From the NCBI GenBank assembly GCA_022843625.1, contig JALHNH010000005.1, forward strand, positions 62,001 through 126,000: 64,000 nucleotides of DNA, given 5' to 3'. A model generated the notes under the pieces. The model was not told where the DNA came from. It did no database searches and saw only the letters and a program-made list of their open reading frames with translations. Below, piece after piece: positions 27,410-37,207 of the stretch. Position 1 is the first letter of the stretch; each line of letters opens with the position of its first letter. This DNA is from Bryobacter sp. Lineage in GTDB: Bacteria; Acidobacteriota; Terriglobia; Bryobacterales; Bryobacteraceae. The position numbers were made by a program, and so were the translations under genes.

Positions 27410-28293
27410 ACCGGCCTTCTCAACCTGGGGTCTGCTGCCACGTGCAACAGGTCGCCTCCCAGGTTTCCTGCTGTCCAGAGCAGAGTCGCCAGCAGTACAG
27501 CACCCAATGTCACCTGGGTGTCGCGTGCCAGAATCGAGTCCAGCAGCAACGGGCCCAGTCCCGGATACCCAAGCGTACATTCCACCAACAGCGACGCGCT
27601 AAAACTCATACCCACTGACATCCCGGCAAGAGCCGCCAAAGCTGGTCCTGCCGCTGGAATCACATAGCGGCGCACAACAACCAACTCTGGCAATCCTCTC
27701 AGCCTCGCTCCCTCAACGAAACTGGCCTGGTTCGCCTGCCGTAGAGCCCCCCTCACCTGGAGACAAAGGCCCGGAGCCAGACATAAACTCAACCCAACCA
27801 CCGGCGCGGCCCCAAACGAAAACTCTTGCTCGAGGCGCGCATAGACCAACGCAATTCCCAATACCAGCACCACATCCGGAATCGCCAGCAAAGCATAGCC
27901 GATGGATTCCATCCAGCCCTTTTGTCGCCTCAGACCCAAAACTCCAAGCCCGATTGCCAATGTCCAGGCGATTACCTGTGCCAGCACCATTAACTGAAGT
28001 GTGGCCCAACACCGTGCCTCCAGCATCGGCCACACCGGCTGATTGGTCGCGTAGGATCGGCCCCAATCCCCCACTGCCGCTCCCTTGAGCCAGTTCAGAT
28101 ACCGAACAATCCCTGGCTGGTCCAGTTGCAGTCTCGTCTGCATTTCCTGAATGGTCGCTTGAGGAATTCGGCCCTCCGCTTGCATCTCTGTCGCAAAATT
28201 GCCAGGTGCCGCCTCCAGAGCCCAAAAGGCTGCCGCAGAACTCAGCAAAAGCGTCACCACCGCAGTGGCAATCCGCTTGGCGATCACTCTCAA
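27406..28293 (-). CDS. Peptide ABC transporter permease (DppB/OppB-like)
   Basis: DppB-like N-terminus and LDQPGIVRYLNWLKGAAVGDWGRSYATNQPV. Confidence 0.9.
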   Translation of the reverse strand: MRVIAKRIATAVVTLLLSSAAAFWALEAAPGNFATEMQAEGRIPQATIQEMQTRLQLDQPGIVRYLNWLKGAAVGDWGRSYATNQPVWPMLEARCWATLQLMVLAQVIAWTLAIGLGVLGLRRQKGWMESIGYALLAIPDVVLVLGIALVYARLEQEFSFGAAPVVGLSLCLAPGLCLQVRGALRQANQASFVEGARLRGLPELVVVRRYVIPAAGPALAALAGMSVGMSFSASLLVECTLGYPGLGPLLLDSILARDTQVTLGAVLLATLLWTAGNLGGDLLHVAADPRLRRPV

Positions 28294-29018
28294 AACCCGC
28301 TCCTGCGATGAAAAGCCGCATCAATTAACCTGTTCGCAATCGCCGATTGCGGCGTGCGTAGCACCTCCTCAGCTCTCCCCACTTCCACCAATCTGCCCTC
28401 TTCCATCACCGCAATCCTCTCGCACATTTTTCCAAGCAATCTCATATCGTGACTTACCGTAACCAACGCCAGCCCCGCTATCCCGCACAGCATCTCGATC
28501 AGCTCCCTCCGCATCAAGCCGTCCTGACCGGAAAACGTTTCATCCAGCACCAACAGCTTCGGCTCCACCGCAAGCGCCCTTGCAATCGCCAACCGTCGCT
28601 TTTCTCCCCCGCTCAACTCCCCCGACGTCCGCTCTAGAACCTTCGCAGGCAGGCGCACCTTCCCCAACAGCGCTTCGGGCTCAGCACAACCAGCCTCAGC
28701 CAGAACTCGACGCACACTCCATCCCGGAGCAAAGGCATTGGCCGGGTCCTGAATCACCAGTTGAAGCTTCCTCCGCGCCATTCTGCGCCTGTCCCAACTC
28801 GGTCGTTCCATCGCTTCACCAAAAACAGACCGCAATCCGCTGACAGGGTCCTCATACAGCGTAAGCAGCCGCGCGAGTGTAGACTTGCCCGAGCCCGATT
28901 GCCCCGCAATTCCCAGGCGTGCCCCAGCCTCAATTTCCAGATCAATTCCGTCAAGCACCCGGCGAGTCCCATATCCATGTACAACGTTCTGAAGTCGAAC
29001 TGCTGAATTCACTGCCAC
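28290..29018 (-). CDS. Peptide ABC transporter ATP-binding protein (DppF/OppF-like)
   Basis: Walker A GQSGSGKST, LSGGEKRRLAIARAL, Walker B LLVLDETFSG. Confidence 0.92.
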   Translation of the reverse strand: MAVNSAVRLQNVVHGYGTRRVLDGIDLEIEAGARLGIAGQSGSGKSTLARLLTLYEDPVSGLRSVFGEAMERPSWDRRRMARRKLQLVIQDPANAFAPGWSVRRVLAEAGCAEPEALLGKVRLPAKVLERTSGELSGGEKRRLAIARALAVEPKLLVLDETFSGQDGLMRRELIEMLCGIAGLALVTVSHDMRLLGKMCERIAVMEEGRLVEVGRAEEVLRTPQSAIANRLIDAAFHRRSGF

Positions 29019-29680
29019 GCCTCTAAATGCCGCTGCACTGCCGCGTCATCCTCTAAAACCGCTCCACCCTCCATCACCAGCAATCTGCCCCCCAATGCCT
29101 GCAACAAGTTCAAGTCGTGACTTACCCACAGAATCCCGGCTCGTTTGCTCCTCGCTTCCTCAATCACCATCTGCAAAATGTCGCGCTGCAGTATCGAATC
29201 GAGCGCAGTCGTTGGCTCATCGGCAATGATGAACTCTGGGCCCCAAACCAGTGTCTGTGCCCAGGCAATCCGCTGCAATTGCCCTCCGCTCAATTCGTGC
29301 GGGTAAGCGCTGAATATCCTCGCCGGGTCATTGAATCCCAATCGCACAAACGTTTCTATCACCTGATCTATTGGACACCCTTTGCCACCGCGATTCAGAT
29401 GATCCAGCACTTGGCCGCCTAACTGCAGGTATGGGCTAAGCCAAAGTACCGGCTCTTGCGGTACAAAACCAATCCTCACCTCTCGCCTCACCTCTCCTCC
29501 AAGGACACAGGCCTCAGGCCCTAACACCCCTGCCAGCGCCCTCGCCAGCGTCGACTTCCCACTCCCCGACACCCCTGTCAGCCCTGCCACCTCCCCAACC
29601 TCAAATCCAATCGAAACATCGGCTATTGCAATCGCCCCACCATAGCCAACCGTCAATCTTTCTGCCCTTACCGCTGTCAT
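29009..29680 (-). CDS. Peptide ABC transporter ATP-binding protein (DppD/OppD-like)
   Basis: Walker A GVSGSGKST, LSGGQLQRIAWAQTL, Walker B FIIADEPTTALD; start chosen at MTAVRAERLTVGYGG. Confidence 0.9.
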   Translation of the reverse strand: MTAVRAERLTVGYGGAIAIADVSIGFEVGEVAGLTGVSGSGKSTLARALAGVLGPEACVLGGEVRREVRIGFVPQEPVLWLSPYLQLGGQVLDHLNRGGKGCPIDQVIETFVRLGFNDPARIFSAYPHELSGGQLQRIAWAQTLVWGPEFIIADEPTTALDSILQRDILQMVIEEARSKRAGILWVSHDLNLLQALGGRLLVMEGGAVLEDDAAVQRHLEAWQ

Positions 29681-29762
29681 ATCTATCAACTTTTCTATTC
29701 TCCCAGTTTCAACACCGGCTGAAAGGGAGTGCCTCCCGGATGCTCCAAAAATAGTGATTCGC

Positions 29763-29798
29763 AAAAAAATAAGGCCCCCACCTATTGGCAGGGGCCTT
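29763..29798 (-). terminator. Rho-independent terminator
   Basis: Minus strand: AAGGCCCC-tgccaataggtg-GGGGCCTT-ATTTTTTT downstream of the 29813..30895 gene. Confidence 0.85.
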
Positions 29799-29812
29799 TC
29801 GAGCAATTGGAT

Positions 29813-30895
29813 CTAGCGGCAGAGCAGCAGCACAGGAGCCGTTGCTGCATTGTTTTCTGCAACACACGAACCCGAAGGCGGAGCAAACACCCGGATCGAA
29901 GATGGCGAAGTCAACCCGTTGTTGATCGCCGTCGTAATCCCGCCGTTGCCGCTTTCGATGCGAATCGCACCACCAGCCTGGATGGTAGAAACTTCAACCA
30001 CCGCCTCACCTTCGATTGCCGTCCGGGAAGCAAGTACCGTCACTGCTCCACCAGCAACTACTTGTGCATCCTTCAGGCTGATCGAACCCTTGGCAGCCGC
30101 ACCCACACCAGCCAGAATGTCTACCGAACCGCTGCCGGCATTGATCTGAACTTGCGATCCGATTACCTTCCCTTCAAGGCCACGTGCCGCCAGAATCACT
30201 CCCGACGCAGCATCGATCGAAGCCGACGACAGATCAAAGTTTGCCCGTGCCCCCGGTGCCACCACCGACAACGGGCCACCAGCTGCAGTCAGAGTGCTGT
30301 TCTGCAACTGGAACGTTGCTTCCACTCCAGTGAAATTGATTCCAAAGCTGGTACCGGCCGCAGAGCTCGCGTTCACCAGTGAAAAAGTCGACCGTGCCCC
30401 ACCAGAAATCGTGATCGCACCAGCAGATTCCAATGCCGTCATCTGCCCGGCATAGCTCATGGAAGCCGTAACCTGTCCAGAAGCGCCCAGTGCAATCGTG
30501 ATGTTGCCGCTGGTCGCCTTCACCGAAGACTCAGTCAGGTTCAGAATCGAGCTCTGTCCTTCTGTAATCTGTACGCTCGGTGCCTGTAGCAACGTCTTCA
30601 CCAGATTCACTTCTGCCGTCGGGCCAGCCTGAAACACCAGTGGTCCCGCAAAGCTGAATGCAGCCTGATCCGCTTCCAGCTTCGATCCCGTCAGAAAATT
30701 GACTCTGCAACCGGTGTTCACTACGGTTACCACCGGTCCGCTTCCCAGAATCTTGGTAGGCGCACGCAAAACGATCGTGTTCAACGGGCTGGTTTCACAC
30801 AGCTGCTTAAACTGCAACGGTGTGATGTCTTGTGCAATTGCTGTCCCCAGGGTCATCAGCGCGAAAGCGCCCTTCATCATAAACGAGTGGTTCAT
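29813..30895 (-). CDS. Secreted protein of repetitive beta-strand (beta-helix-like) sequence
   Basis: Signal peptide MMKGAFALMTLGTAIAQ; repeated short G/A/S/V-rich strands. Confidence 0.65.
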   Translation of the reverse strand: MNHSFMMKGAFALMTLGTAIAQDITPLQFKQLCETSPLNTIVLRAPTKILGSGPVVTVVNTGCRVNFLTGSKLEADQAAFSFAGPLVFQAGPTAEVNLVKTLLQAPSVQITEGQSSILNLTESSVKATSGNITIALGASGQVTASMSYAGQMTALESAGAITISGGARSTFSLVNASSAAGTSFGINFTGVEATFQLQNSTLTAAGGPLSVVAPGARANFDLSSASIDAASGVILAARGLEGKVIGSQVQINAGSGSVDILAGVGAAAKGSISLKDAQVVAGGAVTVLASRTAIEGEAVVEVSTIQAGGAIRIESGNGGITTAINNGLTSPSSIRVFAPPSGSCVAENNAATAPVLLLCR

Positions 30896-31152
30896 CGTTT
30901 TTATCCTTTGTCTTGATCTTCAGTCGACCTACTACATCGACCGTCAAAACAATAGGGACAACCACCCCGTCACAAAAATAGAATTTCGCAGAAAAAAGTT
31001 TCTGCTCCACCACCACAACCGCAAACGGCCCAGCTGGAACGCAAACTGCCGCTACCCCATTTTTGGTACATGAGTGGTATTCCTTACTTTTTCCACTCGT
31101 TTGAGTATTTTCGGTTCTGGTTCCAGTTCTTTCTAACCGCGAAGATCAACTC

Positions 31153-31827
31153 ATGCAAAACAAATTGACTTTCGCACTTACGCTCCTGGCCGCCACCTCC
31201 GCCCATGCCGGAATTATCTTCACGGTCGAAAGCGCAGGAGTGCAGCAGACCTCCATTTTTGGCACGATTGCCGAAAGCTTCAACCTCCTACCCACCGGCT
31301 CTCTCAACGCCTACACCTCACCCATCGGTCAATACAGCTCCGGCGCAGTCATCTCCAACCCCAACGCCTGGGGCGGGGCCAATCAATCTCTCTACATCGC
31401 CGTCGGTGCGCAAAGCTCCTCAACCTCTTACACCCTCGATTTCCTGAATGACATCAGCTACTTCGGCCTCAGCTGGCAGGCTGGCGACAAACATAACGAA
31501 CTCCGCTTCTTCAACAACGGCAATCTCGTACAGTCCTTCAAAACCAGCGACGTCTTCTCCGCTCTCACTTCTGCCTACAGCGGCAACCCCACCACCGGTC
31601 AGAACACCAGCGAAAAGTACGCCTTCTTCAACTTCAGTGGCACCGAGGGCACAGTCTTCGATCAGGTACAGTTCTACAACAACGGCAACTCCACCGGCTT
31701 TGAAACCGACAACCACACCATCCTGCTCACCACCGTCCCAACCGTAGAAGGCGAAGTTCCCGAACCCGCTACATTCGCTCTCGTTGGATTCGCCTGCCTC
31801 GCCCTCACAGCCAAGCGTCGCTTCTAG
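31153..31827 (+). CDS. PEP-CTERM sorting-domain secreted protein
   Basis: Signal peptide plus C-terminal VPEPATFALVGFACLALTAKRRF. Confidence 0.93.
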   Translation: MQNKLTFALTLLAATSAHAGIIFTVESAGVQQTSIFGTIAESFNLLPTGSLNAYTSPIGQYSSGAVISNPNAWGGANQSLYIAVGAQSSSTSYTLDFLNDISYFGLSWQAGDKHNELRFFNNGNLVQSFKTSDVFSALTSAYSGNPTTGQNTSEKYAFFNFSGTEGTVFDQVQFYNNGNSTGFETDNHTILLTTVPTVEGEVPEPATFALVGFACLALTAKRRF

Positions 31828-31857
31828 TCTCTAATTCCAAACTTCTCCTTCCGTCAA

Positions 31858-31893
31858 AGCGGTGTCATCTCCCCAGATGACACCGCTATTTTT
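31858..31893 (+). terminator. Rho-independent terminator
   Basis: AGCGGTGTCATCT-cccc-AGATGACACCGCT-ATTTTT, perfect 13-bp stem. Confidence 0.9.
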
Positions 31894-31923
31894 CGCCTAT
31901 CCCCGCTAAAATAGAAGCTCCTC

Positions 31924-34900
31924 TTGTCTATCACTGCAGTCATCGCTGAAAAGCCCTCCGTCGCCCGCGACATCGCCAAAGTCCTCGGTGCTAACCAAAA
32001 AGGCGACGGTTTCCTCCACGGCCCCGGCCACATCGTCACCTGGGCCATCGGCCACCTCGTCTCCCTCGCCCAACCCCACGAAATCAACCCCGATTGGAAA
32101 TACTGGCGTCGCAACCTCCTCCCCATGCTCCCCGAAGCCTGGCCCCTGGTCGTCTATGAAAAAACAAAAGACCAGTTCGAAACTATCCGCAAAATCGTAA
32201 ACTCCCCCAAAGTCGAACGCATCATCTGCGCCACAGACGCCGGGCGCGAAGGCGAACTCATCTTCCGCTACATCTACGACGCCGCAGAAACCAGCAAACC
32301 CGTCCAGCGCCTCTGGATCTCATCGCTCACCGCCGACGCCATCACCGCCGGCTTCGCTGCCCTCAAAAACGCAAGCGAATACGACGGCCTCGCCAACGCC
32401 GCCCGCGGCCGCTCCCGCGCCGATTGGCTCGTCGGCATGAACCTCTCCCGCGCCTACTCCATTGCCTACGACGAAACCCTCTCTGTAGGCCGCGTACAAA
32501 CCCCTACTCTCGCCATGCTCGTCGAGCGCGAACTCCTCATCCGCGCCTTCGTCCCAGAGGAATACCGCGAAGTAGCCGTCACCTTCTCCCCCCAGGGCGT
32601 CCCCGGCAAACCAACCTATGTCGGCACTTGGTTCAAGCCCCCCAAAGCCGAGCAGTCCACACGCCTCCCCGCCGATCCCGCCCCAGCCAAAGAAATCACC
32701 GCGCGAGCCAAAACCGGCATCGCCCACATCGCCTCCCTCGAATCGGAATCAAAGAAGATGGTTCCCCCGCAGTTCTACGATTTAACCGAGCTGCAGCGCC
32801 ACGCCAACCGCCTCTACGGCTACAGCGCCCAAAAGACCCTCGACCTGGCCCAAAAACTCTACGAAACCTACAAGCTCATCTCCTATCCCAGAACCGATTC
32901 CCGCCACCTCTCCAAAACCGTAGCCGCCAACCTCGGCGGAGTCGTCAAAGCCGTAGCCCCCAGCTACAAAGGCCTGGTAGCCGAAGGAAGCGGCGAGCGC
33001 CCCCTGGGTCTGCGTTACGTCGACGACACAAAGATTACCGACCACCACGCCATCATCCCCACGGCCACCTCACCCGCCAAGGTCAACCTCAACGAAGAAG
33101 AACGCAACCTCTACGACCTCATCGCCCGCCGCCTCCTCATCGCCTGGCACGACGACTATCTCACCGACGTCACCACAGTAATCACCGCCATCACCAACGG
33201 CGAAATCGTCGACACCTACCACTCCACCGGAACCCTGATCCGCCAGCAAGGCTGGAAAGTCCTCGACATCAAGGGCAAAGAGAAAGACTCGGGCGAACAA
33301 ACCCTCCCCACAGAGCTCGAACTCAACCAGCTCCAGGACGTCCTCAAAGCCGAATCGACGCTCAAGAAAACCCGCCCCCCCAAGCGCTTCACCGACGCAA
33401 CGCTTCTCACCGCGATGCAGACCGCCGGCAAGACCCTCGACGAAAAAGAACTATCCGACGCCATGAAAGAGACCGGCCTCGGCACCCCCGCCACCCGCGC
33501 CTCCATCATCGAAGTCCTCCTCGAGCGCGGCTACATCGAGCGCCAGGCCAAAGCCCTCGCCGCCACCGACAAAGGCATCCACTTGATCGAAGTCGTCCAC
33601 CCGGAAGTAAAAAGCCCCGCCATGACCGGCCAGTGGGAAGCCCAGCTCAAACGCATGGAGCGCGGCCAGGCCGAGCTAGCCCCCTTCATGGCCGGCATCG
33701 AAGAATACGTGCGAGACGTTGTAGGAAAAGTAGGCGACAAACCCATCAGCCTAGCCACTACATCCTCGAGCAAAGTGCAACTCAACGAAATTCTCCCAGT
33801 GCCAGGAGAGCTCCCAGACATCCTCCACCAGTCCTTCGGCTTTAGCGAATTCCGCCCCGGCCAGGAAGAAGTCTGCCGCGCGGTAGTAGAAGGTCAAGAC
33901 GCCCTCCTCGTCATGCCCACCGGGGCAGGGAAGTCGCTCTGTTACCAGCTCCCCGGCCTCGCCCGCGGAGGCACCACCCTGGTCATCAGCCCCCTCATCG
34001 CGCTAATGGAAGATCAGGTAGCCCAGCTACAAGCCCGAGGTTTCGCCGTCGAGCGAATCCACTCCGGCCGAGATCGCGCCGCCTCCCGCCAGGCCTGCAT
34101 AGACTATCTCGCCGGCCGCCTGCAATTCCTCTTCATCGCCCCAGAGCGTCTCCGCGTCCCCGGCTTCCCCGAGATGTTGGCCAAGCGCAAGCCCTCGCTC
34201 GTCGCCGTCGACGAAGCCCACTGCATTTCCCAATGGGGTCACGACTTCCGGCCAGACTATCGCACCCTCGGCCAGCACCTCCCATCCCTCCGCCCCGCCC
34301 CCGTCATCGCCCTCACCGCGACAGCCACCCCCATCGTCCAGAACGACATCGCGACGCAGTTGAACCTGGCCGAAGGAGGCAAATTCATCCGTGGCTTCCG
34401 CCGCGACAACATCGCGATCGAAGTGATGGAAGCAGGCCCCGCCGAGCGGCCTGACCTCGTCAAGCGTCTCCTCAAAGACCCCGCCCGCCGCCCCGCCATC
34501 GTCTACGCCCCCACAAGACAAAAGTCCGAAGAGCTAGCCAGCACACTCAAATCCACGCTAAACGCCGCCGCCTACCACGCCGGCCTCTCGAGCGACGTCC
34601 GGGCCCGCGTCCAGAGCGGCTTCATCGAAGGCAAGCTCGAAGTCATCGTCGCCACAATCGCCTTCGGCATGGGTATCGACAAAGCCAACGTCCGCACCGT
34701 AATCCACACTGCCTTGCCGGGAAGTGTCGAAGCCTACTACCAGGAGATCGGCCGCGCCGGCCGCGACGGAGCCCCCTCCCGCGCCGTACTCATGCACTCC
34801 TATGCGGACCGCCACACCCACGACTTCTTTCACGAGCGAGACTACCCCGCCATCATGGTGCTGGAGCGCATCTACGGCCAACTCACCGAAACCCCGCAAC

Positions 34901-35793
34901 CCAAAGAAGAGCTCCAGCGCACGGTCAAAATCGCCGCTGACGAATTCGACAAAGCGCTAGAGAAGTTGTGGATCCACGGAGGAGCCGTAGTCGACTTCGC
35001 CGAAAACGTAACGATAGGCAAGCCCGAATGGCGAGCCCCCTACAACGAGCAAATCGCCCAGAAGCTAAACCGCCTCCAAAGCATGGTGCGCTTTGCGGAA
35101 TCAAACGAATGCCGCATGTGCGCCCTGGTAACCCACTTCGGAGACAAATACGGAGCCATGAAGCCCTGCGGCATCTGCGACTTCTGCGCCCCAGAAGACT
35201 GCGAAGCCCAGCAATTCCGCAAAGCCACCGGCCCCGAGATCAAGCTAGCCCACGAAGTCCTGAAAAAACTCCAACAAAACGACGGCCGCTCCACAGGAAA
35301 GCTCTTCGCCGAACTCTGCCCCGGCCATGACAAAGACAGAGATGCCCGCGACGTCTTCGAGCAACTACTAAGCGCCATGGCCCGGCAGGAACTCATCGAG
35401 TTGAAGGACGAAACCTTCAAAGTCGAAGGCCGCGAAATCGCCTACAAAAAAGCAATCTTCATCCAGGCCCCCGAAGTCTTCGAGCTAAAGGTACGCGAGT
35501 CTCCCGGCCGTAAGCCAACCAAGGCGCAAGCAAAGGCCAAAGCCGCCACAAAGCAAGCCAAGCCCAGAGCCGCGGCCGACGACCCGGTGATAGAGGCCCT
35601 AAAGAAGTGGCGACTCGAGCAAGCCAAGAAAGAAGGCCTCCCCGCCTTCCGGATTCTAACTGACAAAGTCCTAAACGAAATCGCCGCCGACCGCCCCTCG
35701 GTAACCGACGACCTATTAGAGGTCTCCGGCCTTGGCCCCAGACTAGTAACCCGCTACGGGCCTGCGATTCTGAAGGTGCTGGCGCAGGTGTAG
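31924..35793 (+). CDS. DNA topoisomerase III - RecQ helicase - HRDC fusion protein (TTG start)
   Basis: Toprim [19 protein letters not shown], active-site Tyr region [15 protein letters not shown]; Rec[56 protein letters not shown] Cys cluster CRMC...[31 protein letters not shown]; one uninterrupted frame. Confidence 0.93.
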   Translation: MSITAVIAEKPSVARDIAKVLGANQKGDGFLHGPGHIVTWAIGHLVSLAQPHEINPDWKYWRRNLLPMLPEAWPLVVYEKTKDQFETIRKIVNSPKVERIICATDAGREGELIFRYIYDAAETSKPVQRLWISSLTADAITAGFAALKNASEYDGLANAARGRSRADWLVGMNLSRAYSIAYDETLSVGRVQTPTLAMLVERELLIRAFVPEEYREVAVTFSPQGVPGKPTYVGTWFKPPKAEQSTRLPADPAPAKEITARAKTGIAHIASLESESKKMVPPQFYDLTELQRHANRLYGYSAQKTLDLAQKLYETYKLISYPRTDSRHLSKTVAANLGGVVKAVAPSYKGLVAEGSGERPLGLRYVDDTKITDHHAIIPTATSPAKVNLNEEERNLYDLIARRLLIAWHDDYLTDVTTVITAITNGEIVDTYHSTGTLIRQQGWKVLDIKGKEKDSGEQTLPTELELNQLQDVLKAESTLKKTRPPKRFTDATLLTAMQTAGKTLDEKELSDAMKETGLGTPATRASIIEVLLERGYIERQAKALAATDKGIHLIEVVHPEVKSPAMTGQWEAQLKRMERGQAELAPFMAGIEEYVRDVVGKVGDKPISLATTSSSKVQLNEILPVPGELPDILHQSFGFSEFRPGQEEVCRAVVEGQDALLVMPTGAGKSLCYQLPGLARGGTTLVISPLIALMEDQVAQLQARGFAVERIHSGRDRAASRQACIDYLAGRLQFLFIAPERLRVPGFPEMLAKRKPSLVAVDEAHCISQWGHDFRPDYRTLGQHLPSLRPAPVIALTATATPIVQNDIATQLNLAEGGKFIRGFRRDNIAIEVMEAGPAERPDLVKRLLKDPARRPAIVYAPTRQKSEELASTLKSTLNAAAYHAGLSSDVRARVQSGFIEGKLEVIVATIAFGMGIDKANVRTVIHTALPGSVEAYYQEIGRAGRDGAPSRAVLMHSYADRHTHDFFHERDYPAIMVLERIYGQLTETPQPKEELQRTVKIAADEFDKALEKLWIHGGAVVDFAENVTIGKPEWRAPYNEQIAQKLNRLQSMVRFAESNECRMCALVTHFGDKYGAMKPCGICDFCAPEDCEAQQFRKATGPEIKLAHEVLKKLQQNDGRSTGKLFAELCPGHDKDRDARDVFEQLLSAMARQELIELKDETFKVEGREIAYKKAIFIQAPEVFELKVRESPGRKPTKAQAKAKAATKQAKPRAAADDPVIEALKKWRLEQAKKEGLPAFRILTDKVLNEIAADRPSVTDDLLEVSGLGPRLVTRYGPAILKVLAQV

Positions 35794-35996
35794 CTGCTGA
35801 AACGTTCTGTCAAACACGGTGCGGTGGCATATCGCTTCGATCTGCAAAAAGAAGGTGCCGATACACTGCATGATCAAATCGGACAGATTCTTCGATCCAA
35901 AATATCTGCTGATAGAAGAGGTGATTTCGTTTTGTGGCCTTGAATCAATCTTTAATCATCATTTAGATGGCTTAACATAAAACTGAGACCATCACT

Positions 35997-37163
35997 GTGC
36001 CAAAAATTACAGCCGTGTATTGTGACGAATCCGGGTTTACTGGAAACAACCTGCTTGATAGGTCACAGCCATTCTTTTCATATGCTGCGGTAGTCGCTGA
36101 CTCTGTTGAAGTGAGTAGATTTGTGGCTAGTCTGATTGAAGAATATAAATTCCAAGGTGGAGAGCTGAAGGGCTCAAGATTGTTGCAGTTTAACAGAGGA
36201 AGACAAGCCGTAGAAAGAATTTTACTTGAATATGCCTCTGTTTCAAAAGTGGCAATCCATGACAAACGCTTCGCCCTTGCAACCTACTTCTTTGAGTACA
36301 TTTTCGAACCAGCTCTTGCAGAACGCAACAGCATATTTTACAGAGCCAATTTCCATCGATTCATTGCGGCCTTAGTTTATGCTCATTTGATTGTTGGAAA
36401 TAAGCCAGCAGAAACGCTCATTTCTGAGTTTTTTGAAATGATGAGGAACTTAGATTCTTCGAAATTAAAGATTTGGAAACCTACCCCGTTGCATGAATTT
36501 CAAATTCCCACAGCACTGGATCAAATTGCACTATTTGCACATCTAAACAAAGCGTCAATCAACAATGAGATAAATGTTATTTACGGTGATGGGTCGTTAC
36601 CAAATTGGATCTTGGATTTAAGCACAACTTCTTTGTTCAATATCTTGTCAGAGCTTTCAACAATTCACCCAACGATGCAAGTCTGGTGCGATCACTCGAA
36701 GCCTCTACTTGCAAATAGTAAGGTCTTCGATCACATGATAAACAGGCCGGAATTTCCATTTAGTGCGCCCCATTCTCCTGATAGCCCATTCGGATTTAAT
36801 CTCGCTGGCCCTCCCTCATTCGCGGATTCTAGAGAGGTTCCAGGAATTCAAATTGCTGACGTGATTGCCTGTGCAGCGAACTTTATTTTTAGAAATCCTA
36901 CTGATCGTCAGGCCCAGAAATGGAGAGAGATTATGTTCAAATCTCTTAGTAATGCTAACATCATGCCAGATCTTGAATATGCCGACCTAAATACGGAAAA
37001 TGGATTTGTAGGCGCAATTATTCTAAATGAATTAGTCGACCGCTCGATCAAAGCCGTCTCTCTCTTCAACGGAATGCCCGAGCTAATTGAAAGCGCTAGA
37101 TTTCATTACCCAGAATGGACTTTAGCGAATCTTGCTTCCGAACAAAAAAAGAAAGTGAAGTAG
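35997..37163 (+). CDS. DUF3800-like protein (GTG start)
   Basis: N-terminal ITAVYCDESGFTGNNL; C-terminal GIQIADVIACAANF; AT-rich codon usage. Confidence 0.78.
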   Translation: MPKITAVYCDESGFTGNNLLDRSQPFFSYAAVVADSVEVSRFVASLIEEYKFQGGELKGSRLLQFNRGRQAVERILLEYASVSKVAIHDKRFALATYFFEYIFEPALAERNSIFYRANFHRFIAALVYAHLIVGNKPAETLISEFFEMMRNLDSSKLKIWKPTPLHEFQIPTALDQIALFAHLNKASINNEINVIYGDGSLPNWILDLSTTSLFNILSELSTIHPTMQVWCDHSKPLLANSKVFDHMINRPEFPFSAPHSPDSPFGFNLAGPPSFADSREVPGIQIADVIACAANFIFRNPTDRQAQKWREIMFKSLSNANIMPDLEYADLNTENGFVGAIILNELVDRSIKAVSLFNGMPELIESARFHYPEWTLANLASEQKKKVK

Positions 37164-37207
37164 TCCCGCAAATTGCGAGGGACAGAAGCCAGAAGATGAA
37201 CTAGAGA

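Noticed and set aside
32424-33845. 473-aa ORF in an alternative frame of the TopIII-RecQ gene
   Set aside because: Arg/Pro/His-rich low-complexity shadow ORF typical of high-GC third-position bias; the in-frame TopIII motifs are clearly real.
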